Source: Methylopila sp. 73B (GTDB lineage: Bacteria > Pseudomonadota > Alphaproteobacteria > Rhizobiales > Methylopilaceae). Taken from it: 64,000 bases of DNA. Below, in pieces: positions 51,507 through 60,252 of the stretch (positions are counted from its first letter, which is position 1; each line of letters opens with the position of its first letter). The stretch lies in contig NZ_JAFV01000001.1 in assembly GCF_000526315.1 (NCBI RefSeq), positions 4,196,001-4,260,000 on the forward strand, given 5' to 3'. The position numbers were made by a program, and so were the translations under genes. The notes below the pieces were generated by a model. It was not told the origin of the DNA and did not search any database. It saw only the letters and a program-made list of their open reading frames with translations.

Positions 51507-52061
51507 ATGACCGCCGAGGCCGTCGCCTCCCGCCACGACGGCGCGCTGGGCGCCGCGGCGCTCGTCGCTGCGGCCGCGGGCGGGCTCGGCGGTTCCTGGC
51601 TGCTGCTGCCGACGGCGGCGGCGCTGGTGACGGCGTGGATCGCCTGGCGGGACGCGCGCAGCTTCATCATTCCCAACGAGGCCGCCGCGGCGCTTGCGGC
51701 GCTCGGGATCGCGGCCCGGCTCGCCGAAGGCGGGGGAGCGACCGACGCGCTCGGCGCGTTGGCGGTCGACGTCGCCCTGACGGGCGGTCTCCTCTGGGCC
51801 GTCCGGGAGGCGTATTTCCGCGCGCGCGGCCGGGACGGGCTCGGGCTCGGAGACGTGAAGCTTGCGGCCGCGGCGGGCTGCCTCGCCGGCGCGGCGGGCT
51901 TTGCGGTCGCGCTGTTCGCGGCGAGCCTCGCCGGCCTCGTCGTCGCGGCCCTTCGCCGCGCCGGCCGCGAGGATCGCCTTCCCTTCGGCGCTTTGCTCGC
52001 GCCGGCGGTCTGGGTCGTGTGGGCGGCGGCCGGCTTCGCGGCCCCGGGTCTCCTCGGATGA
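51507..52061 (+). CDS. Prepilin peptidase, A24 family (GspO-like)
   Basis: A 184-residue membrane aspartic protease that cleaves pseudopilin leaders. The catalytic aspartates lie in WRDARSFIIPN and GLGLGDVKL. Several hydrophobic helices are present. The N-terminal methyltransferase domain of full GspO/PilD is absent. It follows gspD by 10 bp and precedes gspF. Confidence 0.88.
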   Translation: MTAEAVASRHDGALGAAALVAAAAGGLGGSWLLLPTAAALVTAWIAWRDARSFIIPNEAAAALAALGIAARLAEGGGATDALGALAVDVALTGGLLWAVREAYFRARGRDGLGLGDVKLAAAAGCLAGAAGFAVALFAASLAGLVVAALRRAGREDRLPFGALLAPAVWVVWAAAGFAAPGLLG

Positions 52062-52102
52062 TCCCGGCGCGCGCGATCCGCCCCGGGCGCGGGGGCTGAG
52101 AG

Positions 52103-53314
52103 GTGGCCACGTTCGAATACCGGGCGGTCAGCGCGGCGGGCCAGATGCTCACCGGCGTGATGGAGGCGGCCTCCCGCGCCGAGGCGCTCGCCCATCTCGA
52201 GCGCTCCAACGTCACCCCGATCGACGCGCGCGAGACCCATGGCGGTCCGCGGCGGACCTGGCGCGAGATGCTGACGCCGGAGCCGCCCCCTGAGCACATC
52301 ACCGCCTTCACGCTCGATCTCGCGATGATGCTGAAGGGCGGCGTCACGCTCGACGAGGCGCTGCAGATTCTGGCCGAGATGGAGTCGCGGCGCTGGCTCG
52401 CCAAGCTCATCCGCCAACTCCATGGCGAGCTTTCGGGCGGCAAGAGCTTTTCGACGGTGCTCGCGATGCACCCCAAGACCTTCCCGCCGGTCTACGTCCA
52501 GACCATCGCCGTCGCCGAGAGCGCCGGGCGGCTGGAGGCGGCGCTGGGCGACCTCGCCTCGGAGCGCCAGCGCAACGAGAGGCTGAAGCGGAAGTTCGTG
52601 TCGGCGATCGCCTATCCCGCCTTCCTCGCGGTCGCGGCGGTGAGCGTGCTGTGCTTCGTGCTGCTGTTCGTGGTGCCGCAGTTCGAGGGCGCGCTGCAGG
52701 GCTTCCAGAGCCGCATGTCGCCGTCGTCCAAGATGGTGTTCGACCTGTCCCGCTGGTTTCGCGCCAACGTCGACCTCGTCTTCGGCGGCGCCGCCCTCGC
52801 GCTGGCGCTTGGCCTTGTGCTCAGCCGCATCGGGCGGAACGGCTCCCTGCTCGTCAGCCTGCTGGCGCGGGCGCCGCTGACGCGGACGGTTCTCGCCTAC
52901 GAACTCACCGTCGCCTTCTGCCGCACGCTCTCGATCCTGCTCGCGAACGGCGTGCCGATCACCGCCGCGCTGCGGCTGGTGCGCGACGTGGTGCGCCCGC
53001 CGGCGGCGCGCGCCGCGATCGATCTCGCGGCCGCCGACGTCCGGCACGGCGAGCGGGTCTCCGTTGCGCTCGCCCGCCACGGCTTCCTTCCGGCCCACGT
53101 CACGCAGATGCTGCGCGTGGGCGAGGAGGCGGGCCAGCTGCCCGACAGCGCCGCCCGCGTCGCGGCGTTCTACGAAACCAAGCTCGAAACCTCGCTCAAC
53201 CGGCTGACGGCCGTGATCGGACCGGCGATGATGATCGTCGTGGCCTGCCTCATCGCGTGGCTCATCATCTCGGTGATGTCGGCGCTCATCAGCATCAACG
53301 ATCTATTGGTTTGA
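52103..53314 (+). CDS. gspF: Type II secretion inner-membrane platform protein GspF
   Basis: A 403-residue polytopic protein with two GspF repeats (FTLDLAMMLKGGVTLDEALQIL; LAYELTVAFCRTLSILLANGVPITAALRL) and transmembrane helices near 172-195 and 370-395. GTG start with GAGAG upstream. It anchors pseudopilus assembly. Confidence 0.92.
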   Translation: MATFEYRAVSAAGQMLTGVMEAASRAEALAHLERSNVTPIDARETHGGPRRTWREMLTPEPPPEHITAFTLDLAMMLKGGVTLDEALQILAEMESRRWLAKLIRQLHGELSGGKSFSTVLAMHPKTFPPVYVQTIAVAESAGRLEAALGDLASERQRNERLKRKFVSAIAYPAFLAVAAVSVLCFVLLFVVPQFEGALQGFQSRMSPSSKMVFDLSRWFRANVDLVFGGAALALALGLVLSRIGRNGSLLVSLLARAPLTRTVLAYELTVAFCRTLSILLANGVPITAALRLVRDVVRPPAARAAIDLAAADVRHGERVSVALARHGFLPAHVTQMLRVGEEAGQLPDSAARVAAFYETKLETSLNRLTAVIGPAMMIVVACLIAWLIISVMSALISINDLLV

Positions 53315-53322
53315 ACCGCGTC

Positions 53323-53982
53323 ATGTTTTTTTCCCGCCAAGACCGCCGCCAGAGAACCGTCGCGGACACTGAAAGCGCAGCCACGGGCGTGCGCGCTTCG
53401 AGACGCCCGCCGAAGGTCGGGCTCCTCAGCATGAGGACCGTTTCGGCGCGTCGAGGCGCTGAACCTCCTCATGCTGAACCTCCTCATGCTGAGGAGCCGA
53501 CCGCAGGTCGGCGTCTCGAAGCACGCACCCCCGCTCCCAGAGCCTCTCTCGTCCGATCCGGAGCGGCCCTGCGGGACGCCGAGGGCGGCTTCACGCTCGT
53601 CGAGCTGCTCGTCGTGCTGGTCATCCTCAGCCTCGTCATGGGCCTCGTCGGCCCGCGGGTCCTGAGCTACCTCTCCAGCTCGCGCGAGCGCGCGGCGAAG
53701 CTGCAGATCCAGTCCTTCGCGAGCGCCCTCGACCTCTACTTCCTGGACATGGGCCGCTACCCCTCCGCCTCCGAGGGGCTGGCGGCGCTGGCCCGCGCGC
53801 CCGCCGGCGAGAGCCGCTGGGCCGGCCCCTACGTGCAGCAGGGCTCCGTCCCGGCGGACCCCTGGGGCAAGCCTTACGAGTACCGCACGCCCGGGCGCGG
53901 CAAGCCCTACGGCATCACCTCGCTCGGCGCCGACGGCCAGCGCGGGGGCGAAGGTGAGAACGCCGACATCTCCAACGACTGA
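53323..53982 (+). CDS. gspG: Type II secretion major pseudopilin GspG with repeat-lengthened leader
   Basis: The mature part begins at Phe90 (EGG|FTLVELLVVLVILSLVMG) and has the GspG C-terminal calcium-binding pattern (PADPWGKPYEYRTPGRGKPYGITSLGADG). The predicted leader is 89 residues instead of about 8-15. A 126-bp palindromic element (53396-53521, exactly 42 codons) supplies residues 25-67. No nearer ATG or GTG exists in frame between the element and the cleavage site. An ATG at 53431 lies inside the element, and 53323 follows gspF by 8 bp. How such a leader is handled is an open question. Confidence 0.88.
   Translation: MFFSRQDRRQRTVADTESAATGVRASRRPPKVGLLSMRTVSARRGAEPPHAEPPHAEEPTAGRRLEARTPAPRASLVRSGAALRDAEGGFTLVELLVVLVILSLVMGLVGPRVLSYLSSSRERAAKLQIQSFASALDLYFLDMGRYPSASEGLAALARAPAGESRWAGPYVQQGSVPADPWGKPYEYRTPGRGKPYGITSLGADGQRGGEGENADISND
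53396..53521. repeat. Palindromic element inserted in frame in the gspG leader
   Basis: Outer arms CTTCGAGACGCC (53396-53407) and GGCGTCTCGAAG (53510-53521) are perfect complements. Inner arms CTCCTCAGCATGAGG and CCTCATGCTGAGGAG also pair. A 15-bp tandem duplication TGAACCTCCTCATGC occupies 53460-53474 and 53475-53489, encoding AEPPH twice. Length 126 bp keeps frame. Confidence 0.85.
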
Positions 53983-54424
53983 CCGCGGAGACCCGCGCGC
54001 GGGCTTCACGCTGGTGGAGCTGATGCTGGCGCTCGCCGTGATGGCGATCGTGGCGGGCCTCGCGCTGCCTTTCGTGCGGATCGAGGAGAGCTACGCCGGC
54101 CTGCGCGCGCAGGCCTACCAGGCCGCGGCGCTGCTTCGGGCCGACCGCGCCGCCGCCATGCGCGCGGGCCGCACGGTCGTCGCGGGCGTCGATTTCCCCG
54201 GCCCCCGCCTACGCTCGGGCGCGACCGGGGCGGTGGTCGACCTCTCGCGCGGGCTCGCGGTGCGCGCCTCCGGTCTTCGGCAGGGCGGCGTGGCCTTCTA
54301 CCCCGACGGCCGCTCCTCCGGCGGCGCGCTGGCGCTCGCCACCCGCACGGCGCGGATCGACGTCGTGATCGACGAGATCACCTCCAGCGTCTCGATCCGG
54401 CCGAAGACCGCGGACGAGCGATGA
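53954..54424 (+). CDS. gspH: Type II secretion minor pseudopilin GspH
   Basis: A 156-residue pseudopilin with cleavage motif RAG|FTLVELMLALAVMAIV at residue 17. The GTG start lies within the last 29 bp of gspG, indicating coupling. Normal leader length, in contrast to gspG and gspJ. Confidence 0.87.
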   Translation: MRTPTSPTTDRGDPRAGFTLVELMLALAVMAIVAGLALPFVRIEESYAGLRAQAYQAAALLRADRAAAMRAGRTVVAGVDFPGPRLRSGATGAVVDLSRGLAVRASGLRQGGVAFYPDGRSSGGALALATRTARIDVVIDEITSSVSIRPKTADER

Positions 54425-54975
54425 GGCGCGCCATGAGACGCGCGGCGAGGGGCGGGCGGCGCGACGGTTTCACGCTGGTCGAGACGCTGGTGGCGCTCGC
54501 GGTGGTCGCCGCCGTCGCGGTCGCGCTCCAGCGCGGCGTGGTCTCCGCGCGCTTCGCGCTCGCGCGCGCCGAGGCGCTGCTGGAGGCGGAGGCGGTCGCC
54601 CGCGACGTGCTGGAGAACCGGCTCGACGCGCTGGCGCCCGCCGTCGGGACCCGCCGCGGCGACGACCGCGGCCTCGTCGTCACCGTCACGAGCGAGGCGC
54701 TCGACCTTCCCCTGCCGCCGCCCGGCCCGCCGGATCCCGCGCAGGCCCCCGCTCAAGCGCCGGGCCGCGAGGCGGGACGGCCTCCGGCGCCGGGGCAGGC
54801 CCCCGTGCAGGTCGCGACCGGCACGCCGCCACAGGCCGGCGAAGGCGCGCCCGCCGAAGCGGCGGCCGACGCGGCGCTCGGCCGGTTCACGCCGTTGCGT
54901 GTGACCATCCGGGTCGATCCCGCCATCGGGCCGCCGCTGGTGGTGGAGACCCTGCACGCGGCGCCCGCGCCATGA
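54421..54975 (+). CDS. gspI: Type II secretion minor pseudopilin GspI
   Basis: A 184-residue pseudopilin, cleavage motif RDG|FTLVETLVALAVVAAV at residue 16. The ATG overlaps the gspH stop (ATGA). A Pro/Ala/Gln-rich insertion about 100-145 (PDPAQAPAQAPGREAGRPP) is unusually long for GspI and probably a flexible loop. Confidence 0.85.
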   Translation: MRRAMRRAARGGRRDGFTLVETLVALAVVAAVAVALQRGVVSARFALARAEALLEAEAVARDVLENRLDALAPAVGTRRGDDRGLVVTVTSEALDLPLPPPGPPDPAQAPAQAPGREAGRPPAPGQAPVQVATGTPPQAGEGAPAEAAADAALGRFTPLRVTIRVDPAIGPPLVVETLHAAPAP

Positions 54976-55847
54976 CGCGCCGTTTGGGGAGCCGTGACGC
55001 GAGGACACACGCCGCCGTTCCGGGCGAAGTCCCGGAATCCATGACCGCGACGGGGGGGAACGATCGGCGCCGGCGTGGTCATGGGCCCCGGGACTTCTCC
55101 CGGGGCGACGGCGGAGAGCGGAACGGCGAGGCGGGGTACCTGCTGGTGGAGGCGCTCGCGACGCTGACGCTCGCGGCTCTGCTGCTGGGCGGCCTGCTGG
55201 CGCTCGGCGGCGGCCTGTCGCGGGTCGCGGACCGCATCGCCGGGCGGGTCGAGGCGACCGAGGCCGGCCGGCTGGCGGTCGCGGCCATGGCCCGCGACAT
55301 CGCGCAGCTCTCCCGCCGCCGGTTTCCCGGCGCGCAGGAGCCGCGCTTCGCCTTCTACGGCCAGACCGACCGAATCGTCTTCGTGGTCGAGGCGCCGCAG
55401 CAGGACGGCCTGGCCCGACCGGTTGTGGTCGCCTACCAGGCCGACGGGCCGGGCGCGGCGCTCCGGGCGGAGGGCGAGCTGCCGGTGGATGCACAGAGCC
55501 TGGACGACGTCGCCCTGTCGCGCCCGCACCGCATGCCGTTCGGGGACGCCGAGCTGCGCTTCGCCTTCGTGGAGCGCCTGAAGAGCGGCGGCGAACTTGT
55601 CACTGACGCCTGGTCGCGCTCCGACCTGCTGCCGGCCGCGATCCGGATCGACCGGCTCGATCCGGCGAGCAAGCGTCTGGTCGCCTCCCGCCGCGTCGCG
55701 ATCGTCGCGGAGACGGAGCCCGGCTGCGCCGCGGCCGAGATCGCCTTCTGCAGCACGAAAAAGAAGCCGCGGCCCGGCGCCGCGTCGCCCGACCAGCCTG
55801 GGCCGCAACAGGGCGGGCCGCAGCCCGACCCTCCGGACCGCGGCTGA
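54972..55847 (+). CDS. gspJ: Type II secretion minor pseudopilin GspJ with repeat-lengthened leader
   Basis: A 291-residue pseudopilin. The cleavage site is probably EAG|YLLVEALATLTLAALL at residue 55|56. The leader is therefore 55 residues, and residues 15-47 come from a palindromic element. The ATG overlaps the gspI stop. The mature body matches GspJ (ARDIAQLSRRRFPG). C-terminal tail is Pro/Gln-rich. Confidence 0.85.
   Translation: MTRRLGSRDARTHAAVPGEVPESMTATGGNDRRRRGHGPRDFSRGDGGERNGEAGYLLVEALATLTLAALLLGGLLALGGGLSRVADRIAGRVEATEAGRLAVAAMARDIAQLSRRRFPGAQEPRFAFYGQTDRIVFVVEAPQQDGLARPVVVAYQADGPGAALRAEGELPVDAQSLDDVALSRPHRMPFGDAELRFAFVERLKSGGELVTDAWSRSDLLPAAIRIDRLDPASKRLVASRRVAIVAETEPGCAAAEIAFCSTKKKPRPGAASPDQPGPQQGGPQPDPPDRG
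55012..55113. repeat. Palindromic element, family II copy 2, inside the gspJ leader
   Basis: CGCCGTTCCGGGCGAAGTCCC at its left and GGGACTTCTCCCGGGGCGACGG at its right form imperfect arms, and ATGACC/GGTCAT pair inside. The design matches the element at 44325-44427 (both have CCGGGCGAAGTCCCGG and CCCCGGGACNNNNCCCGGGGCGACGGCGG). It keeps the gspJ frame open. Confidence 0.8.
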
Positions 55848-56704
55848 TGCGGGGCGGGCGGGACGGGTTTGTTCTGGTGTCGGCGCTGGCGGTGCTTGCG
55901 GTGCTCGCCGCGGTCGTGGTGGGCGCCAGCGTGCTGGTGCGCTCCTCGGTCGCCGAGGCGCGGCTCGCGCGCGACCGTCTGACGGAGGATGCGCTGGTCC
56001 ACGCCGGCCTCGAGTTCGCGGCCTATCAGCTCGTGGCGCTGCGGCGGCCGCCGTCGGAGCTCGCGGGCCAGCGGCTGCGGCTCGACGCGGGCGTGGTGAC
56101 GCTTTCGGCGGCGGCGGAGGCCGGCAAGGTCGACCTCAACGGAGCCGATCCCAAGCTGCTCGCAGGGCTCTGGCGCGCGCTCGGCCTGACCTCGATGACG
56201 GCCGAGACCTTCGCCGACCGCGTGGTCGACTGGCGCGATCCCGACGGCAAGCGCGGCCGTTTGGGCGCCGAGCGCCGGGAGTACGGGGCCGCCGGCCTTC
56301 CGGGACCCGCCGACGACGCCTTCGCGACCGTGGACGACGTGCGCAACGTGCTCGGGGTCGGCGTCGCCGAGGCGCGGGCGCTAAAACCCTTCCTGACGGT
56401 CGCGAACCCGCGCGGCCGGGTGTCGGCGCTTGAAGCGCCCCCGGAGGTGCTGCGCGCGACGCCCGGCCTCGGCCGGCCCGTGATCGACCAGATCCTCAGC
56501 CTTCGGCGGCGCGGGGCGGCGTCGATGGAGGCGGTCCAGCAGCTGCTCGGCGGCGGGTCCACGGCGCCGCTCGGGGCGTTCTACGGGCCGGCGTTCCGCG
56601 TCGAGATCGCGATCGAGGACGCGCGCCGGCGGCCCGCGCGGGCGTACGAGATTCTTAAGGGCGAGGGGCCGCGGCTGTTCTGGGTGCTGCGGGAGGAGCG
56701 GTGA
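55847..56704 (+). CDS. gspK: Type II secretion minor pseudopilin GspK
   Basis: A 285-residue GspK with prepilin-type N-terminus (RDG|FVLVSALAVLAVLAAVV at residue 7) and the two-lobed helical GspK domain (AGKVDLNGADPKLLAGLWRALGL; VDDVRNVLGVG). GspK caps the pseudopilus tip with GspI and GspJ. The start overlaps the gspJ stop by one base (TGATG). Last gene of the rightward secretion operon. Confidence 0.9.
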   Translation: MRGGRDGFVLVSALAVLAVLAAVVVGASVLVRSSVAEARLARDRLTEDALVHAGLEFAAYQLVALRRPPSELAGQRLRLDAGVVTLSAAAEAGKVDLNGADPKLLAGLWRALGLTSMTAETFADRVVDWRDPDGKRGRLGAERREYGAAGLPGPADDAFATVDDVRNVLGVGVAEARALKPFLTVANPRGRVSALEAPPEVLRATPGLGRPVIDQILSLRRRGAASMEAVQQLLGGGSTAPLGAFYGPAFRVEIAIEDARRRPARAYEILKGEGPRLFWVLREER

Positions 56705-56902
56705 GGCGCGCTGGTCACGGATTCGCGAACTGTCGCCGCGCCATCTTGCGCTGCGGCGCCGGCGATCTAAGTCACGGCTCACCAGAACGGTCCGGGCCCC
56801 TCTGGCGATCCTTTCACGGTCGCGATGTCGGACCTGCGCTTCAACCAAGGCGCAGCGTCGACCTGTGTCCGCGCGCGCTTGAGACCGTGAGAGATCATCC
56901 TG

Positions 56903-57901
56903 ATGGAGCTTCTTCCGTCGTTCCTGTTCGCCGAGATCGTCGGCAAGCCGGCCTGGCTCTGGCTGGCGTTCCTCGGCCTCGTCGCGGTGCTGCTCGCCTT
57001 CGACCTCGGCGTGCTCAACCGCAAGGGCAAGGAGCTCGGCGTCGCCGAGAGCCTCAAGCTCTCCGTGTTCTACATCGCCGTCGCGGTCGCCTTCGGCGGC
57101 TGGATCTGGTGGTCGATGGGCGCCGAAGCCGGCATGAACTACTACACCGGCTACGCGATCGAGAAGGCGCTCTCGATCGACAACGTCTTCGTCATCTCGC
57201 TGATCTTCAGCTACTTCGCGATCCCCGCCCGCTACCAGTACCGCGCCCTTGTCTGGGGCATCCTCGCGGTGCTCGTGCTGCGCGGCCTGATGATCGGCGT
57301 CGGCGCGGCGCTGGTGCAGGACTACGACTGGATCATGCTGGTGTTCGGCGCCTTCCTCGCCTTCACCGGCGTAAAGATGCTGTTCGCCGGCGACGAGGAG
57401 GCCGACCTCTCCGAGAACAAGGCGGTGCGCTGGCTGTCGAAGCGCATGCGCGTGACGCCGGAGCTGCACGGTGAGCGCTTCTTCGTGCGCCAGCCGCACC
57501 CGGCGACCGGCAAGCTCGTGCTGTGGACGACGCCGCTGTTCCTCGCGCTGGTCGTGATCAACATCGCCGACCTCGTGTTCGCGGTCGACTCGGTGCCGGC
57601 GATCTTCGCGATCACCACCGACACCTACATCGTGTTCACGGCGAACATCATGGCCGTGCTCGGCCTGCGCGCGCTCTACTTCGCGCTCGCGGCGATGGCG
57701 GCCCGCTTCGCCTACCTGAAGTACGCGCTCGCGCTTGTGCTGGTGTTCATCGGCGCCAAGATTTTCTGGGCGCACTTCTTCGGCAAGGTCGATCCCGCGA
57801 TCTCGCTCGGCGTCACCCTCGCGCTCATCGCCGGCGGCGTGCTGGTCTCGCTCTGGAAGACCAAGGGCGAGCCGATCCCGGCGACGATCGACCAGCGCTG
57901 A
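56903..57901 (+). CDS. TerC-family integral membrane protein (Alx-like)
   Basis: A 332-residue polytopic protein with about eight or nine helices. TerC signatures are YAIEKALSIDNVFVISLIFSYF and the repeated VNIADLVFAVDSVPAIFAIT. Relatives (Alx, MeeF) export manganese or help metallation of exoenzymes. The upstream 198 bp contain no recognisable yybP-ykoY riboswitch core. A GC-rich hairpin follows the gene. Confidence 0.9.
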   Translation: MELLPSFLFAEIVGKPAWLWLAFLGLVAVLLAFDLGVLNRKGKELGVAESLKLSVFYIAVAVAFGGWIWWSMGAEAGMNYYTGYAIEKALSIDNVFVISLIFSYFAIPARYQYRALVWGILAVLVLRGLMIGVGAALVQDYDWIMLVFGAFLAFTGVKMLFAGDEEADLSENKAVRWLSKRMRVTPELHGERFFVRQPHPATGKLVLWTTPLFLALVVINIADLVFAVDSVPAIFAITTDTYIVFTANIMAVLGLRALYFALAAMAARFAYLKYALALVLVFIGAKIFWAHFFGKVDPAISLGVTLALIAGGVLVSLWKTKGEPIPATIDQR

Positions 57902-57906
57902 GCCGT

Positions 57907-57930
57907 CGCCCCGGGTCCCGTCCCGGGGCG
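57907..57930 (+). other. 9-bp GC-rich hairpin after terC
   Basis: CGCCCCGGG/CCCGGGGCG around a TCCCGT loop, 5 bp past the terC stop. There is no T run, so it is only a possible terminator or a remnant of a family II element, whose core is similar. Confidence 0.5.
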
Positions 57931-58079
57931 GCCTATCCCGCCACTCATCCCGCCGCCCCGGGTCCGTCCCGAGCCGGCGGGATGTCCGATTCCGGGCCCT
58001 CGCCTCCACTAGGAGCGCGTATCGTCGCGTCGCCGCGCGGCGAGGGCGGGCAAGCGGCGGCGATGACCTATAACGCCCT

Positions 58080-59513
58080 GTGGGATCCCTCGCGGAGCGT
58101 CGCGCCATCTTCTCCGGACCTCTCCAGCCGTTCGAAATCGCCGTCACCGCCGCGCATATCGCGGCGGCGTCCGCCGCGACCGTGCACGCGCTGCTGCGGA
58201 AACGCGACGTGCGGGCGGCGATCGGCTGGATCGGCGTCGTCTGGCTGTCGCCGCTGTTCGGCGCGCTCCTCTACTTCGGCTTCGGCGTCAACCGCGTGCA
58301 CCGCAAGGCGCAGCGCCTGCGCGGCCTCAAGAGCCCCCGGCTCTATGGCGCGCGCGGACGCGGCGCCGACCGCTCGATGGAGAGACTGAAGACCGCGGTG
58401 GGCGCCATCACCGGCGTGGACCTGGAGGAGGGGACCGTCGAGGCCGTGCTCCAGTCGGGCGACGAGGCCTATCCCCAGATGCTGGCGGCGATCGACGGCG
58501 CGAAGACCAGCGTCGCGCTCTCCACCTTCATCTTCCGCGCGGACAAGTCGGGCCTGCGCTTCATCGAGGCGCTGGCGCGCGCGCAGCGCCGCGGCGTCGC
58601 GGTGCGCGTGCTGATCGACGGCATGGGCGGCGGCTTCTTTCTTTCGCCCGCCTACCGCCGCCTGCGGACCAAGGGCGTGCCGGCCGCGCGGTTCCTGCAC
58701 TCGATCTGGCCGTGGAAGATGCCGCTGCTCGACCTGCGGCTGCACAAAAAGGCGCTGATCGTGGACGGCGATCTCGCCTTCATCGGCGGGCTGAACATCG
58801 CGGCCGAGAACGTTCTGGCCGAGCCCACCCGCCATCCCGTTCGCGACACGCATTTCCGGCTCGTGGGCGGCGTCGTCCAGCAGATCGCCGACAGCTTCGA
58901 CGACGACTGGGCCTTCGCCACCGGCGAGGACACGCCGGAGCGCGCGCGGCCGCCGGCGCGTCAGATCTCCGGCGCGCCGGCGCGGGCGGTGGCCTCCGGG
59001 CCCGACCATGCCGTGGAGCAGCTGGCGCTGGTGCTGCTTTCGGCCATCACCGCCGCGCGCAAGACGATCCGCATCGCAACGCCCTACTTCCTGCCCGAGG
59101 AGCAGCTGATCACGGCGCTGCAGCTTGCGGCGCTCCGGGGCGTGGAGGTCGATCTGGTCATGCCCGCGGAGAACAATCACCGCATGGTGGCCTGGGCGTC
59201 CGCCGCACATATCCGCCCCCTGATCGAGGCGGGCTGTCGCCTCTGGCGTTCGCCGCCGCCCTTCGACCACTCCAAGCTGATGACCGTCGACGACGACTGG
59301 TGCCTGATTGGCAGCGCCAACTGGGACGCCCGCAGCCTGCGGCTGAACTTCGAACTGACGGTGGAGTTGTACGACGGCGCGCTCGCGCAACGGCTCTCCG
59401 GGCTGATCGACGCCAAGCGCGGCGAGCCCGTCACGCTCGTCGACATCGACGGACGGATGTTCGCCGTAAAGCTGCGAGACGCCACCGCCCGCCTGCTCTC
59501 CCCGTATCTCTGA
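58080..59513 (+). CDS. Cardiolipin synthase-like phospholipase D protein
   Basis: A 477-residue protein with two N-terminal membrane segments (about 20-40 and 50-70) and two HKD active sites, LHKKALIVDGDLAFIGGLNI near 220 and FDHSKLMTVDDDWCLIGSANWD near 395. This is the bacterial Cls arrangement, joining two phosphatidylglycerols to cardiolipin. GTG start, with no nearby ATG. The following two genes are tightly linked. Confidence 0.87.
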   Translation: MGSLAERRAIFSGPLQPFEIAVTAAHIAAASAATVHALLRKRDVRAAIGWIGVVWLSPLFGALLYFGFGVNRVHRKAQRLRGLKSPRLYGARGRGADRSMERLKTAVGAITGVDLEEGTVEAVLQSGDEAYPQMLAAIDGAKTSVALSTFIFRADKSGLRFIEALARAQRRGVAVRVLIDGMGGGFFLSPAYRRLRTKGVPAARFLHSIWPWKMPLLDLRLHKKALIVDGDLAFIGGLNIAAENVLAEPTRHPVRDTHFRLVGGVVQQIADSFDDDWAFATGEDTPERARPPARQISGAPARAVASGPDHAVEQLALVLLSAITAARKTIRIATPYFLPEEQLITALQLAALRGVEVDLVMPAENNHRMVAWASAAHIRPLIEAGCRLWRSPPPFDHSKLMTVDDDWCLIGSANWDARSLRLNFELTVELYDGALAQRLSGLIDAKRGEPVTLVDIDGRMFAVKLRDATARLLSPYL

Positions 59514-59529
59514 GGACACGCCGCCGCCC

Positions 59530-60252
59530 GTGAAGGTCGCTTCGTACAACATCCACAAGTGCCGCGGCACGGACGGCAAGGTCGAGCCCGGCCGCATCGC
59601 CGCCGTGCTGGGCGAGATCGGCGCGGACCTCGTCGCGCTGCAGGAGGTCGATCACCGCTTCGGCAAGCGGCTGGGGCTGCTCGACCCGGAAGTCGTGAAG
59701 CAGCAGGCTGGGCTGCACCTGCTCGCCCAGTCCGACGCGCCCGGCGGCCACGGCTGGCACGGCAACGCGCTGCTGGTGAAGCGCGAGCCGTCCGTCTACC
59801 GCCGCCAGCGCATTCGGCTCCCGGGCGTCGAGCCGCGCGGGGCGATCATCGTCGAACTCGACCTCGGCGAAGGGCCGTTCCGGGTCATCGCCGCGCATTT
59901 CGGCCTGCTGCGGCGCTCGCGCGTCAGCCAGGCCGACACGCTGGTCGCAGCCTTCGGCTGGCTGAAGCCGATGCCTACGATCCTGCTCGGCGATCTCAAC
60001 GAGTGGCGCCGCGGGCGGCGCTCGTCGCTCAACGCCTTCGAGCCGTTGTTCGGCGAACATCCGCATCTGCCGAGCTTTCCCTCCCGGCGGCCGATCTTCC
60101 CGCTGGACCGGATCCTCGGCTGGCCGCGCGGGCTGGTGCAGGGTCTCGCCGTCCACAACACGCCGCTCGCCCGCAAGGCGTCCGACCACCTGCCGCTGAC
60201 GGCGGAAGTCGATCTGGCGCATCCCGGAGCTTTGCTGCGCCATGGCGGGTGA
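59530..60252 (+). CDS. Endonuclease/exonuclease/phosphatase family protein
   Basis: A 240-residue EEP-fold metal-dependent hydrolase: SYNIHKCRG (Asn) at the N-terminus, LVALQEVD (Glu), HGNALLVKRE, LLGDLNEW, and terminal SDHLPLTAEVD. GTG start, 16 bp after the cardiolipin synthase gene. In other bacteria such genes often neighbour Cls. Substrate (nucleic acid, phosphoinositide-like or lipid) is unknown. Confidence 0.85.
   Translation: MKVASYNIHKCRGTDGKVEPGRIAAVLGEIGADLVALQEVDHRFGKRLGLLDPEVVKQQAGLHLLAQSDAPGGHGWHGNALLVKREPSVYRRQRIRLPGVEPRGAIIVELDLGEGPFRVIAAHFGLLRRSRVSQADTLVAAFGWLKPMPTILLGDLNEWRRGRRSSLNAFEPLFGEHPHLPSFPSRRPIFPLDRILGWPRGLVQGLAVHNTPLARKASDHLPLTAEVDLAHPGALLRHGG

Noticed and set aside
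56705..56902. A yybP-ykoY manganese riboswitch before terC
   Set aside because: TerC/Alx genes often have one, but I could not find the conserved core in this GC-rich spacer.
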